Below are positions 33,042 through 42,527 of a DNA stretch of 64,000 bases, piece after piece. The stretch is taken from NCBI GenBank assembly GCA_963730065.1, contig CAVSQL010000019.1, positions 1-64,000 of the forward strand, written 5' to 3'. The first letter of the stretch is position 1, and each line of letters begins with the position of its first letter. A model generated the notes under the pieces. That model did no database searches and was not told the origin of the DNA. It saw nothing but the letters and a program-made list of their open reading frames with translations. The stretch is from UBA9676 sp963730065 (GTDB lineage Bacteria > Actinomycetota > Actinomycetes > Streptosporangiales > Streptosporangiaceae). The translations under genes were made by a program, and so were the position numbers.

Positions 33042-34190
33042 ATGCATGTTCTGGTGGCGCCGGACAAGTTCAAAGGCTCCCTGACCGCCGCCGAGGTGGC
33101 CGGCCACATCGTCACGGGCCTGCGGCGGGTGGCCGGCGGCGGCCTGACCACCGCCTGCGTCCCGGTTGCCGACGGCGGGGACGGCACCCTTGATGCCGCG
33201 CTCGCGGCGGGATTCGAGCGGGTGCCCGTGCCCGCGAGCGGGCCGACGGGCGAGCCGGTCGACGCCGCCTACGGCCGCCGCGGGGAGATGGCGGTCGTCG
33301 AGCTGGCCTCGGTGTGCGGCCTGTCCCTGCTGCCCGGCGGGCGCCACGAGCCCCTGCGAGCGTCGAGCTTCGGGGTGGGAGAGGTCATCGCCGCAGCGAT
33401 GGACGCCGGATGCGTGCGGATCGTGCTGGGAGTCGGCGGCAGCGCCAGCACCGACGGCGGCGCCGGCATGCTGCAGGCCCTCGGCGCGCAGGTCCGTGAC
33501 CGGGCCGGCGCGCCTGTCGCCCGGGGCGGCGGCGCGCTGCGCGACGCGGCCTCCCTGGACCTGTCCGGCCTGCATCCCGCCGTCAGGCGCACCGAGTTCA
33601 TCGTGGCCTCCGACGTCGACAACCCGCTCTACGGGCCACAGGGCGCGGCGGCCATCTACGGACCGCAGAAGGGCGCCAGCCCCGCCGACGTCGCCGTGCT
33701 CGACGAGGGCCTGCGGCAATGGGCAACGGCGGTAGCGGCCGCGGTGGGCGCGAGCCGGGAGGCCGAGCCGGGAGCCGGCGCCGCCGGCGGCGTGGGTTTC
33801 GCCGCGCTCGCGGTCCTCGGGGCGGCGCTGCGGCCCGGCATCGGGCTGATGCTCGAGTTGGCCGGCTTCGCCAGCCAACTGGCCGCCGCCGATCTTGTGA
33901 TCACCGGCGAAGGGGCACTCGACGAGCAGACCCTGCGCGGTAAGGCGCCGGCCGGCGTGGCCGCGGCCGCGCGCGAGGCCGGCGTGCCGGTGATCGCCGT
34001 CGCCGGACGGGTGAGCCTGCCAGCGCCGCGGCTGGCCGCCGCCGGCATCGCGCGCGCCTACGCGCTCACCGACATCGAGCCCGACCCCGCCCGCTGCATG
34101 GCCAGCGCCGGCCCGCTGCTGGAGAAGCTGGCAGGCCGGGTCGCGAGCGACTGGCTGGCCGGGGCAGCGGGACTGACCCGCGGTGCCTGA
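33042..34190 (+). CDS. Glycerate kinase (GarK/GlxK type)
   Basis: This 382-residue glycerate 2-kinase of the GarK family phosphorylates D-glycerate to feed 2-phosphoglycerate into glycolysis. It opens with MHVLVAPDKFKGSLTAAEVA and holds VPVADGGDGTLDAAL, LGVGGSASTDGGAGMLQALG, FIVASDVDNPLYGPQGAAAIYGPQKGAS and ITGEGALDEQTLRGKAPAGVA, all family motifs. The ATG at 33042 has AAGGGG 8 nt upstream, preferred over a GTG at 33036. It is last in the glyoxylate-to-glycerate operon, 19 bp after gcl. Confidence 0.95.
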   Translation: MHVLVAPDKFKGSLTAAEVAGHIVTGLRRVAGGGLTTACVPVADGGDGTLDAALAAGFERVPVPASGPTGEPVDAAYGRRGEMAVVELASVCGLSLLPGGRHEPLRASSFGVGEVIAAAMDAGCVRIVLGVGGSASTDGGAGMLQALGAQVRDRAGAPVARGGGALRDAASLDLSGLHPAVRRTEFIVASDVDNPLYGPQGAAAIYGPQKGASPADVAVLDEGLRQWATAVAAAVGASREAEPGAGAAGGVGFAALAVLGAALRPGIGLMLELAGFASQLAAADLVITGEGALDEQTLRGKAPAGVAAAAREAGVPVIAVAGRVSLPAPRLAAAGIARAYALTDIEPDPARCMASAGPLLEKLAGRVASDWLAGAAGLTRGA

Positions 34191-34264
34191 GCTGGATACG
34201 TCCCGCGCGGGGTTACCTTCGGCGCGCCCCGCGTCAGATAGATCACCCCAGGAGGAGCCCCATC

Positions 34265-35440
34265 ATGAACGGCACGCAGACCCGGGACGGCCGCCACGAT
34301 TTCACCAGCCTGCCCGACCTCGCCTCCCGGCGCGTGGGCGGCAGTGTCATCGGCGCCAGCGACGAGCTCTTTGCCGAACGGGAGAACCTCATCAAGCCCG
34401 AGGCACCCGCCTACTCGCCCCACACCTTCGGCCACAAAGGGCAGATCTACGACGGCTGGGAGACGCGGCGGCGGCGCGAGCCCGGCGATGACTTCGCGCT
34501 GATCAGGCTCGGGCTGCCCGGCGTGGTCTCCGGCGTCGTGGTCGACACGGCCTTCTTCAGAGGCAATTTCCCGCCCGAGGTCTCGGTGGAGGGGTGTGCG
34601 GTCGAGGGCTATCCGTCACCCGGCGAGCTCGCGGCGGCCGACTGGATGCCGCTGGTGCCGCGGACCGCCGCCGCTGGCGACACGGCCAACGAGTTCGCCG
34701 TCCGCAACGACCGGCGGGTGACCCACGTCCGGCTCTGCATGTACCCGGACGGCGGCATCGCCAGGCTGCGCGTGCACGGCGAGGCGGTACCCGATCCCCG
34801 GCTGCTCGGCGGCGGCTACCTCGATGTCGCCGCGCTGGCCAACGGCGCGCTGGTCACCGGCTGCAGCAACATGTTCTACTCCTCGCCGTCCAACCTGATC
34901 TCGCCCGGCCAGGCCCGGAACATGGGCGAGGGATGGGAGACCGCCCGGCGCCGCGACGACGCCAACGACTGGGTGGAGATCCGCCTCGCCGCGCCCGGCG
35001 TGGCCAGGCTCGCCGAGCTTGACACCAGCTATTTCGTCGGCAACGCGCCCGGCTGGGCGTCACTGCAGGGCCGCGACCGGCGCGCTGACGGGGACACGCC
35101 CGGCCCACCCGGGGAGCCGACGCAGGCCACGCTGCTGCCGCGCACCCGGCTGCAGCCCGACACGCCGCACCGCTTCCGGCTCGATCCCGGCGCCGAGGTG
35201 ACCGACATCCGACTCGACATCTATCCCGACGGCGGGATGGCCCGGCTAAGGCTGTTCGCGGCCCTGACCGACGCGGCCCGCGACGACCTCGCGCTGCGCT
35301 GGTTCAACCTGCTGCCCGAGTCGCACGCCGCCGCGGTGCTGGCCGCGAGCGGGGACACGGGGCGGGCGGCGCTCGCGGCCCGGCCGCTGAGCTCGGTGAC
35401 CCAGCTGCCAGCGGGCCTGCAGGCTCAGCTGCGCGGCTGA
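34265..35440 (+). CDS. alc: Allantoicase
   Basis: This 391-residue allantoicase hydrolyses allantoate to ureidoglycolate and urea. Two homologous beta-sandwich repeats are visible, each with GWETxRRR and YPDGGxARLR: the first around 65-170 (IYDGWETRRRREPGDD, CMYPDGGIARLRVHGE) and the second around 220-345 (MGEGWETARRRDDAND, DIYPDGGMARLRLF). About 60 C-terminal residues (LALRWFNLLPESHAAAVLAASG onward) lie beyond the fold; the WFNLLP stretch vaguely recalls the start of OHCU decarboxylases. AGGAGGAG precedes the ATG. An allantoinase gene, needed just before this step, is not in the window. Confidence 0.95.
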   Translation: MNGTQTRDGRHDFTSLPDLASRRVGGSVIGASDELFAERENLIKPEAPAYSPHTFGHKGQIYDGWETRRRREPGDDFALIRLGLPGVVSGVVVDTAFFRGNFPPEVSVEGCAVEGYPSPGELAAADWMPLVPRTAAAGDTANEFAVRNDRRVTHVRLCMYPDGGIARLRVHGEAVPDPRLLGGGYLDVAALANGALVTGCSNMFYSSPSNLISPGQARNMGEGWETARRRDDANDWVEIRLAAPGVARLAELDTSYFVGNAPGWASLQGRDRRADGDTPGPPGEPTQATLLPRTRLQPDTPHRFRLDPGAEVTDIRLDIYPDGGMARLRLFAALTDAARDDLALRWFNLLPESHAAAVLAASGDTGRAALAARPLSSVTQLPAGLQAQLRG

Positions 35441-35475
35441 CGGGGGTTGACGGACCCGGCCACCAGAGTTAGCTT

Positions 35476-35511
35476 ATCTGCATAGTGAATATTTACTTCC
35501 GCTCAGTGGAA
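35476..35511. promoter_or_regulatory. Double operator upstream of xanthine dehydrogenase genes
   Basis: ATCTGCATAGTGAAT (35476-35490) and TTCCGCTCAGTGGAA (35497-35511, almost a perfect palindrome) are spaced 21 bp centre to centre, as in the two pairs upstream. Confidence 0.72.
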
Positions 35512-35707
35512 GAATAGTCGGGAAGCTTGGCAGGTTCGGCTTTCGAACCTGGTGTTCAACCACTGGACCTGGCGCCGCCCGCAGGCAGACGATGCGATCG
35601 ACGAGGCACTGAGCTACGGCGCCGTCGCGGTCGACATGCCCCGATGGCAGCGTGAATGGCCGTGGCGCGGACGGCCCGCAGACGGGTAGCGGATAGGAGA
35701 GGGCGTC

Positions 35708-36574
35708 ATGGAGTTCCTGCAGCCGGCAACGTGGCCGGAGGCGCTGCAGATGAAGGCGGCGCACCCGCAGGCCGTGCCCATCCAGGGCGGCACGGATGTC
35801 ATGGTCGAGCTGAACTTCGACCGGTACCGGCCCGAGTACCTGCTCGACCTCAACCGGGTGAGCGAGCTGGCCCAGTGGGCGCCGGACAACGGGCGCATCC
35901 GGCTGGGCGCTGGGGTCACCTACACGCGCGTCATCACCGAGCTCGGCGACCGGCTGCCTGGGCTGGCGATGGCGTCGCGCACGGTCGGGTCACCCCAGAT
36001 CCGCAACCGGGGAACGGTCGGCGGCAACCTCGGCGCCGCGTCGCCCGCCGGTGACTCGCACCCCGCGCTGCTGGCCGCGTACGCGCATGTCGAGGTCGAG
36101 TCGGTGCGCGGCGCGCGGCAGATCCCGGCCGAGGAGTTCTACACGGGCGTGAAACGCAATGCCCTGCGCCCTGATGAGCTCATCAAGGCGGTGCTGATAA
36201 CCCCGCCGGCCGGCCCGCAGCAGTTCTGCAAGATCGGCACCCGCAACGCGATGGTCATCTCGGTGGCGGCGTTCGGCATCGCCCTGCATCCCGGCCAGGA
36301 GGCGGTCGGCACCGGCATCGGGTCGGCGGCGCCCACGCCGCGGCGGGCGCTCGCAGCGGAGCAGTTCCTCGCGCAGTCGCTGACCGACGAGGGCCTGTGG
36401 GAGTCACGCGCCGCCCTGCCCGACGCCACCAGCCGGCGCTTCGCGGATCTCGTGGCGGACGCCGCCTCTCCGATCGACGACGTCCGCGGCACCGCCCGGT
36501 ACCGCGTCCACTCCCTGTCCGTCATGGCCCGGCGCGCGCTGATCTGGGCGTGGAACGACTTCAGGAAGGTGTGA
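35708..36574 (+). CDS. Xanthine dehydrogenase, FAD-binding subunit
   Basis: This 288-residue medium subunit of a molybdenum hydroxylase passes electrons from the iron-sulfur subunit to FAD. The FAD pyrophosphate loops are seen as VPIQGGTDVMVELN (residues 25-38) and VGSPQIRNRGTVGGNLGAASPAGDS, followed by the CO-dehydrogenase flavoprotein C-terminal domain. GGAGAGG precedes the ATG. It is first gene of the unit FAD subunit, 2Fe-2S subunit, deaminase and Mo subunit, about 200 bp downstream of the double operator. Confidence 0.93.
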   Translation: MEFLQPATWPEALQMKAAHPQAVPIQGGTDVMVELNFDRYRPEYLLDLNRVSELAQWAPDNGRIRLGAGVTYTRVITELGDRLPGLAMASRTVGSPQIRNRGTVGGNLGAASPAGDSHPALLAAYAHVEVESVRGARQIPAEEFYTGVKRNALRPDELIKAVLITPPAGPQQFCKIGTRNAMVISVAAFGIALHPGQEAVGTGIGSAAPTPRRALAAEQFLAQSLTDEGLWESRAALPDATSRRFADLVADAASPIDDVRGTARYRVHSLSVMARRALIWAWNDFRKV

Positions 36575-36580
36575 ACACGC

Positions 36581-37054
36581 ATGCGCATCACCTGCACCGT
36601 CAATGGTGAGCAGCAGCAGGCCGACGACGTCTGGGAGGGTGAGAGCCTGCTTTACGTCCTGCGTGAACGCATGGGCTTTCCCGGCTCGAAGAACGCGTGT
36701 GAGCAGGGCGAGTGCGGCTCGTGCACCGTCTACCTCGACGGGGTGCTGGCCTGCGCCTGCCTGGTGGCGGCCGGCCAGGCCCAGGGACGTGACGTGCGCA
36801 CCGTCGAGGGCCTGGCCTCCGGCGACGAGCTGTCCGGAATCCAGCAGGCCTTCCTGCAGGCGGGCGCGGTGCAGTGCGGCTTCTGCACGCCGGGGCTGCT
36901 CGTCGCCGCTCACGATCTCATCGAGCGCCAGGCTGAGCCGAGCGACGCGGAGATCCGCGAGGCGCTCGCCGGCAACCTGTGCCGGTGCACGGGTTACGAA
37001 AAGATCATGGAAGCGGTCCGGCTGGCCGCCGCGCAACAGGCCCCCGCGAGCTAG
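36581..37054 (+). CDS. Xanthine dehydrogenase, 2Fe-2S subunit
   Basis: This 157-residue small subunit has two [2Fe-2S] clusters. The plant-ferredoxin-type site is C40, C45, C48 and C60 (CEQGECGSCTVYLDGVLACAC). The second four-helix site is C99, C102, C134 and C136 (QCGFCTPG, NLCRCTGYEKI). It relays electrons from the molybdenum site to FAD. It begins 6 bp after the FAD subunit and the deaminase starts 2 bp after it, so the operon is compact. Confidence 0.95.
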   Translation: MRITCTVNGEQQQADDVWEGESLLYVLRERMGFPGSKNACEQGECGSCTVYLDGVLACACLVAAGQAQGRDVRTVEGLASGDELSGIQQAFLQAGAVQCGFCTPGLLVAAHDLIERQAEPSDAEIREALAGNLCRCTGYEKIMEAVRLAAAQQAPAS

Positions 37055-37056
37055 CG

Positions 37057-38427
37057 ATGACCACGACAACAGTCCTGGACGGCTGCACCGTGGTGACCAT
37101 GGACGCCCAGCGCAGCGAGCATGCCACCGGCCACGTCATCGTCGAGGGCGCGCGCATCAGCGCTGTCGGCGCCGGCCCCGCCCCCCGTGATCTTCCCGGC
37201 GCGCGGTACGTCTACGCCACCGGGTGCCTGGCCACGCCCGGCCTGGTGAACACCCACCACCACCTCTACCAGTGGCTGTCGCGTGGCCTGGCGGTGGACT
37301 CCACCCTGTTCGGCTGGCTCACCGAGCTGTATCCGGTGTGGGGCTGCATCGACGAGGAGATCGTGTTCCAGGCGGCCCGGGCCGGGCTGGCGTGGCTGGC
37401 CACCACCGGCTGCACCACCACCACCGACCATCACTACGTCTTCCCGCGCGGCGGCGGGGACCTGCTCGCGGCCGAGATCCGGGCGGCCCGCGACGTCGGG
37501 CTGCGCTTCCACCCGACCAGGGGGTCGATGGACCTGGGGCAGAGCGACGGCGGCCTGCCGCCGGACAACGTTGTGGAGGACGTTGACGAGATCCTGGCCG
37601 CCACCGAGGCCGCCATCGGCACCCACCACGACCCGTCGCCCGAGTCCATGGTGCGGATCGGCGTGGCGCCCTGCTCGCCGTTCTCGGTGACCGAGGAGCT
37701 GCTCACCCGGGCGGCCGAACTGGCCCGCCGCCGGGGGGTACGGCTGCACACCCATCTCGCCGAGACGATGGACGAGGACGCGTTCTGCCGCGAGCGCTTC
37801 GGCCGCTCGCCGGTGGACTATATGGACAGCCTCGGCTGGCTCGGGCCCGACGTGTGGCTCGCCCACGCGGTCCACCTCGATGACTCCGCGGTCGCCAAGG
37901 TCGCGAGCACCGGCACCGGCGTCGCCCACTGCCCGTCGTCGAACGCACGGCTCGGCGCGGGCATCGCACGGGCGCACGACATGCACGAGGCGCGCATTCC
38001 CGTCGGCCTGGGAGTCGACGGGGCCGCCTCCAACGAGGCCTCCTCGCTGCTCGAGGAGGTCCGGCATGCCCTGCTGTTCGCCCGCGCCCGCGGCGGTCCC
38101 ACCGAGCTGACCGTCCGCGATGCGCTGGAGATGGGCACGATGGGCGGGGCCCGCGTGCTCGGCCGCGAGGACGAGATCGGCTCGCTGGACGCCGGCAAGC
38201 TCGCGGACATCGCGCTGTGGCGGCTGGACACACTGCCGCATGTGGACATCCACGACCCGGTCGCCGCGCTCGTGCTCGGCGCGCCGCCGCCCCTGGAGCT
38301 GCTGCTCGTCCAGGGCAGGCCGGTGGTCGAGCGCGGGCAGGTCGTCACCGTCAACGAGAACGAGGTGGCAGCCGCGGCCGCGGCTGGCAACAACAGGCTG
38401 CTGAGCCGGGCGGGAGTGACGCCATGA
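37057..38427 (+). CDS. 8-oxoguanine/guanine deaminase (amidohydrolase)
   Basis: This 456-residue amidohydrolase of the cytosine/guanine deaminase group shows the metal-binding NTHHHLYQ in place of HxH, TTDHHYVFP, HTHLAETMDEDAFC, WLAHAVHLDD and LGVDGAASNEASSLLEEVR with the metal-binding Asp. The sequence pattern (LSRGLAVDSTLFGWLTELYPVWGCIDEE) matches 8-oxoguanine deaminases, which also act on guanine-like substrates. In this operon it would turn guanine into xanthine for the adjacent dehydrogenase. The start ATG at 37057 was chosen over a longer frame that overlaps the 2Fe-2S gene. Its stop overlaps the next ATG. Confidence 0.88.
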   Translation: MTTTTVLDGCTVVTMDAQRSEHATGHVIVEGARISAVGAGPAPRDLPGARYVYATGCLATPGLVNTHHHLYQWLSRGLAVDSTLFGWLTELYPVWGCIDEEIVFQAARAGLAWLATTGCTTTTDHHYVFPRGGGDLLAAEIRAARDVGLRFHPTRGSMDLGQSDGGLPPDNVVEDVDEILAATEAAIGTHHDPSPESMVRIGVAPCSPFSVTEELLTRAAELARRRGVRLHTHLAETMDEDAFCRERFGRSPVDYMDSLGWLGPDVWLAHAVHLDDSAVAKVASTGTGVAHCPSSNARLGAGIARAHDMHEARIPVGLGVDGAASNEASSLLEEVRHALLFARARGGPTELTVRDALEMGTMGGARVLGREDEIGSLDAGKLADIALWRLDTLPHVDIHDPVAALVLGAPPPLELLLVQGRPVVERGQVVTVNENEVAAAAAAGNNRLLSRAGVTP

Positions 38428-40793
38428 CTGCACCGACCAGGCCCACCGGGGCACCGCAAGGCCTGACCACCCCGGAGACCGGCGCGGTGGGCGCGAGCCC
38501 GCTCCGGCCGGACGGCACGGCCAAGGTCAAGGGCGAGTTCGCCTACGGCAGCGACATGTGGATGGACGGCATGATCTGGGGTGTCACGCTGCGCAGCCCG
38601 CACCCCTACGCCCGGATCCGCTCCATCGACATCGGCCCGGCGCTCGCCACGCCCGGCGTGTACGCGGTGCTCACCCACGAGGACGTGCCGGGCAACAAGC
38701 TCTACGGGCTGGAGATCGTCGACCAGCCGGTGCTCGCCGTCAACACGGTGCGCTACCACGGCGAGCCGGTCGCGCTGATCGCCGCCGACCACCCGGAGAT
38801 CGCGCGCCAGGCGGCCAAGCGGATCCGGGTCGACTATGACGTCTACGAACCGATCACCGACGCCCGCGACGCCCTTGGCCACCCGCGGTGGAATCAGGTC
38901 CACAACGCCCCGGGGAAGATCAGCGAGCTGTCCAGGGAACGGGCCGCCCTGCACCCGCAGGGCAATCTGGTGCGGCACCTGAAGCTCAGGAAGGGCGATC
39001 CCGAGCCCATAGCCGACGTGGTGGTGATCGGCGAGTACGAGGTGGGGATGCAGGACCAGGCCTTCCTCGGCCCCGAGTCCGGGCTGGCCGTGCCGGCCGA
39101 GGACGGCGGCGTGGAGCTGTACGTCGCGACGCAATGGCTGCACGTGGACCAGCGGCAGATCTGCTCGGCGCTCGGCCTGCCACCGGAGATGGTGCGGCTC
39201 ACGCTGGCCGGCGTGGGCGGCGCGTTCGGCGGCCGCGAGGACCTGTCGATGCATGTGCACGCGTGCATGCTGGCGCTGCACACCGGCAAGCCGGTGAAGA
39301 TGGTCTACAACCGGGAGGAGTCCTTCTTCGGGCACGTGCACCGGCACCCCGCGGTGATGCGCTTCGAGCACGGCGCCACCCGCGACGGCACGCTGGTCTA
39401 CGTCAAGGCGCAGATCTACCTCGACGGCGGTGCTTACGCGTCCAGCACCCCGGCCGTCGTCGGCAACGCGGGCACGATGGGGATCGGGCCCTACGTCGTG
39501 CCGAGCGTGCAGGTCGATGCGTACGGCGCCTACACCAACAACCCGCCGTGCGGGGCGATGCGCGGCTTCGGCTCGGTGCAGGCCGCCTTCGCCCACGAGG
39601 CCCAGATGGACAGGCTGGCCGCCGAGCTCGGCATGGACCGGGTGGAGCTGCGCTGCCGCAACGCGATGACCGAGGGGGCCGAGGCGCCGACCGGGCAGGT
39701 GGTCGACAGTGCCGCGCCCGTCGAGGAGCTGCTGCGGCGGGTGCAGGCGATGCCGCTGCCGCCGGCGCGCAGCGCGGACGGCGAGGTGGACCTGCGGGAC
39801 CTGCCGGGCGGCGTCGCGAACACCACCCACGGTGAGGGTGTGGTGCGCGGGGTCGGCTACGCGGTCGCCTACAAGAACGTCGGGTTCTCCGAGGGCTTCG
39901 ACGACTACTCCACCGCCCGGGTCCGGCTCGAGGCGGTGGCGGGCGAGGCGACCGCGACGGTGCACACCGCGGCGGCCGAGGTCGGCCAGGGGCTGGTCAC
40001 CGTCGAGCAGCAGATCGCCCGCACCGAGCTCGGCGTGGACCGGGTCATCGTGCATCCCAAGGACACCCAGGTCGGCAGCGGCGGATCGACGTCCGCGTCG
40101 CGGCAGACCTATGTCACCGGCGGCGCGGTCAAGGCGGCCTGTGAGAAGGTGCGTGAGCGCGCGCTTGCGGTCATCCAGCAGCGGATCGGGCGCGCCCTGG
40201 CGGACCTGCGGCTGGACGGCGGCAAGGTGGTCTCGCAGCGCGAGGGCGTCATCGGCGACCTGGCGGATCTGCTCGGCGACGAGATCATCGACGAGACGGT
40301 CGAGTGGCACCACCGCCCGACCGAGGCGGTCGATCCCGAGACCGGGCAGGGCTTCGCCCACGTGCAGTACGCGTTCTCGGCGCATCGCGCGGTCGTCGAT
40401 GTGGACACCGAACTCGGCCTGATCAAGGTCGTGGCGCTCGACTGCGCCCAGGACGTCGGCAAGGCCATCAACCCGCAGGCGGTCGTCGGGCAGATCCAGG
40501 GCGGCTCGGCCCAGGGGATGGGGCTGGCCGTGATGGAAGAGATCCTGATCAAAGGCGGCAAGATCAGGAACCCGTCCTTCACCGACTACCTCATCCCGAC
40601 GATCCTCGACATGCCCCCGATGCAGATCGATGTGCTCGAGTACGCCGACCCGCACGCACCGTACGGCGTCCGCGGCGTGGGCGAGCCCCCGACGATCTCC
40701 TCCGGCCCCGCCATCGTGGCCGCCATCCGCGACGCCACGGGGCTGCCGCTGCACCAGGTGCCGGTGCGACCCGAGCACATCACCGGCGCCTGA
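38424..40793 (+). CDS. Xanthine dehydrogenase, molybdenum-binding subunit
   Basis: This large subunit of 789 residues hydroxylates hypoxanthine and xanthine to urate at a molybdopterin centre. It carries the aldehyde/xanthine oxidase hammerhead domain (residues 25-135), then the Mo domains with VGGAFGGRED, NNPPCGAMRGFGSVQAAFAHE, EVGQGLVTVEQQ and the catalytic-glutamate loop YGVRGVGEPPTISSGPA. Start ATG 38424 overlaps the deaminase stop (ATGA) and has GGGAG upstream; a longer frame was rejected. It is the last gene of the island: the right 16-bp boundary repeat starts 7 bp after its stop. Confidence 0.95.
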   Translation: MTAPTRPTGAPQGLTTPETGAVGASPLRPDGTAKVKGEFAYGSDMWMDGMIWGVTLRSPHPYARIRSIDIGPALATPGVYAVLTHEDVPGNKLYGLEIVDQPVLAVNTVRYHGEPVALIAADHPEIARQAAKRIRVDYDVYEPITDARDALGHPRWNQVHNAPGKISELSRERAALHPQGNLVRHLKLRKGDPEPIADVVVIGEYEVGMQDQAFLGPESGLAVPAEDGGVELYVATQWLHVDQRQICSALGLPPEMVRLTLAGVGGAFGGREDLSMHVHACMLALHTGKPVKMVYNREESFFGHVHRHPAVMRFEHGATRDGTLVYVKAQIYLDGGAYASSTPAVVGNAGTMGIGPYVVPSVQVDAYGAYTNNPPCGAMRGFGSVQAAFAHEAQMDRLAAELGMDRVELRCRNAMTEGAEAPTGQVVDSAAPVEELLRRVQAMPLPPARSADGEVDLRDLPGGVANTTHGEGVVRGVGYAVAYKNVGFSEGFDDYSTARVRLEAVAGEATATVHTAAAEVGQGLVTVEQQIARTELGVDRVIVHPKDTQVGSGGSTSASRQTYVTGGAVKAACEKVRERALAVIQQRIGRALADLRLDGGKVVSQREGVIGDLADLLGDEIIDETVEWHHRPTEAVDPETGQGFAHVQYAFSAHRAVVDVDTELGLIKVVALDCAQDVGKAINPQAVVGQIQGGSAQGMGLAVMEEILIKGGKIRNPSFTDYLIPTILDMPPMQIDVLEYADPHAPYGVRGVGEPPTISSGPAIVAAIRDATGLPLHQVPVRPEHITGA

Positions 40794-40799
40794 ACCGGC

Positions 40800-40815
40800 G
40801 GCCCGGAAAGCTGAC
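40800..40815. repeat. 16-bp direct repeat, right copy (island boundary)
   Basis: GGCCCGGAAAGCTGAC is identical to 25853-25868, where it forms the end of purE. Here it lies in the gap before the acyl-CoA dehydrogenase. Confidence 0.85.
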
Positions 40816-40845
40816 GGGCCGCTCTGAGGCCAGAGGCCGGCCGCC

Positions 40846-40851
40846 TACCAT
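40846..40851 (+). promoter_or_regulatory. Leaderless -10 box (TACCAT) of acyl-CoA dehydrogenase
   Basis: TACCAT lies 6 nt before the ATG at 40858. Confidence 0.5.
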
Positions 40852-40857
40852 CGTGGC

Positions 40858-42027
40858 ATGAGTCTTGACTTCCCTGCCTTCGCGCTGTCGGAAGAGCACG
40901 AGGCGCTGCGCGCGTCCGTGCGGGCCCTGGCCGATGACAAGATCGCGCCGCGGGCGGCGGAGATCGACCAGTCCGCCGAGTTCCCCTGGGACGTGCATGA
41001 GGCGCTGGCCAAGGCGGAGCTGACCGCGGTGCACATCCCGGAGGCCTACGGCGGCGCGGGCGCGGACGCGATCGCGACGGTGATCGTCATCGAGGAGGTC
41101 GCACGGGCGTGCGCCACGTCCTCCCTGATCCCGGCGGTCAACAAACTCGGCACGGTGCCGCTGCTGCTGGCCGGCTCGGAGGAGCTGAAGCAGAAATACC
41201 TCCCGCCGGTCGCCCGTGGCCAGGCGATGTTCTCCTACGCGCTGTCCGAGCCGGAGGCGGGCTCCGACGCGGCGGCGATGAAGACCCGCGCGGCCCGCGA
41301 CGGTGACAACTACGTGCTGAACGGGACCAAGCGGTGGATCACCAACGCCGGGATCTCGGCGTACTACACGGTGATGGCGGTCACCGACCCGGCGCGCGGG
41401 GCAGACGGGATCTCCGCCTTCGTGGTGGAATCCGGCGACCCGGGGTTCTCGTTCGGCGCGCCCGAGCACAAGCTCGGCATCAAGGGCTCGCCCACCCGGG
41501 AGCTGTACTTCGACCACTGCGTGATCCCGGCCGACCGGCTCGTCGGCCAGGAGGGGAGCGGGTTCCGGACCGCGCTGGCGACCCTCGACCACACGCGGGT
41601 GACGATCGCCGCCCAGGCGCTCGGCATCGCCCAGGGCGCGCTCGACTACGCCACCGGCTACGTGCAGGAGCGGCGCCAGTTCGGCAAGCCGGTCGCGGAG
41701 TTCCAGGGGGTGCAGTTCATGCTGGCCGACGCGGCCATGAAGGTCGAGGCGGCCCGGCAGCTCACCTATGCGGCGGCGGCCAGGTCGGAGCGGGCCATGG
41801 CCGGGGAGCGCAGCGAGGACCTCACATTCTTCTCCTCGGCCTGCAAGTGCTTCGCGTCGGACGTGGCGATGGAGGTCACCACCGACGCGGTGCAGCTGCT
41901 CGGCGGCTACGGCTACGTCAGCGACTACCCGGTCGAGCGGATGATGCGGGACGCCAAGATCACACAGATCTACGAGGGGACCAACCAGATCCAGCGGGTC
42001 GTGATGGCCCGCCAGCTGCTGAAGTAG
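40858..42027 (+). CDS. Acyl-CoA dehydrogenase, FadE25 type
   Basis: This 389-residue flavoprotein dehydrogenates acyl-CoA to enoyl-CoA. Signatures are YALSEPEAGSDAAAMKTRA, RWITNAGISAYYTVMAV, QERRQFGKPVAEFQGVQFMLADAAMKVEAARQLTY, and QLLGGYGYVSDYPVERMMRDAKITQIYEGTNQIQRVVMAR with the catalytic Glu. Size and sequence style match the short-chain FadE25 group, which in mycobacteria lies next to purE and purK. Here purE is 15 kb upstream and the purine island lies between them. Leaderless start at the ATG. Confidence 0.93.
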   Translation: MSLDFPAFALSEEHEALRASVRALADDKIAPRAAEIDQSAEFPWDVHEALAKAELTAVHIPEAYGGAGADAIATVIVIEEVARACATSSLIPAVNKLGTVPLLLAGSEELKQKYLPPVARGQAMFSYALSEPEAGSDAAAMKTRAARDGDNYVLNGTKRWITNAGISAYYTVMAVTDPARGADGISAFVVESGDPGFSFGAPEHKLGIKGSPTRELYFDHCVIPADRLVGQEGSGFRTALATLDHTRVTIAAQALGIAQGALDYATGYVQERRQFGKPVAEFQGVQFMLADAAMKVEAARQLTYAAAARSERAMAGERSEDLTFFSSACKCFASDVAMEVTTDAVQLLGGYGYVSDYPVERMMRDAKITQIYEGTNQIQRVVMARQLLK

Positions 42028-42075
42028 CAGCGCGAACGTTGTGCCGGTCCCGATCGTCTTCCGGGCACCTGTGGC

Positions 42076-42516
42076 TTACGCTCCGCTGTCGTCTGTGGTG
42101 GCCAGGCGGGTGAACCATGACCGGATCGAGCGCCGGTAACCGGCGGGCATTTTGAGGGTTTCAACGTCAGCCTGGGTGAAGAAACCGATCTTCTCGTGCT
42201 CGTTGCTGAGGGTGGGGGACTGGCCGCTGTCCGTGTAGCAGCCGTACGTGACGATCACCACGTCGCGGTCTTTGCGGATGTGGTACTGCCAGGAGTCCAG
42301 AATCGGGCCGGTGGTGACCGGGAGACCGGTCTCCTCGGTGATCTCCCGGGCGACGCAGACTGCAGGATCCTCGCCGAGTTCGAGTTTGCCGCCGGGCAGC
42401 TCCCACTCCTGTCGCTCGTTCCTGAGCAACAGAACCCGGCCGTCACGCACCAGCACGCCTTTCACCGAGACGGAGAAGGCGTGCACGGTCTGCGCGGCGT
42501 TGCCTATCGGCGTCAT
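42076..42516 (-). CDS. Nudix hydrolase
   Basis: This 146-residue protein has the Nudix box GGKLELGEDPAVCVAREITEETGL around residues 42-65. Such enzymes cleave nucleoside diphosphates linked to another group, with Mg2+ bound by the box glutamates. The substrate is unknown; the overall form (VHAFSVSVKGVLVRDGRVLLLRNERQEWELPGG) is of the MutT-like general type. It is convergent with the acyl-CoA dehydrogenase gene, 48 bp away. Confidence 0.88.
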   Translation of the reverse strand: MTPIGNAAQTVHAFSVSVKGVLVRDGRVLLLRNERQEWELPGGKLELGEDPAVCVAREITEETGLPVTTGPILDSWQYHIRKDRDVVIVTYGCYTDSGQSPTLSNEHEKIGFFTQADVETLKMPAGYRRSIRSWFTRLATTDDSGA

Positions 42517-42527
42517 GTCCCGATCCT

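Noticed and set aside
37818..40778. 986-residue minus-strand open frame opposite the deaminase and xanthine dehydrogenase genes
   Set aside because: It is a shadow of high-GC codon bias. The plus-strand frames carry full family motifs and the minus frame is Arg/Gly/His/Leu noise.
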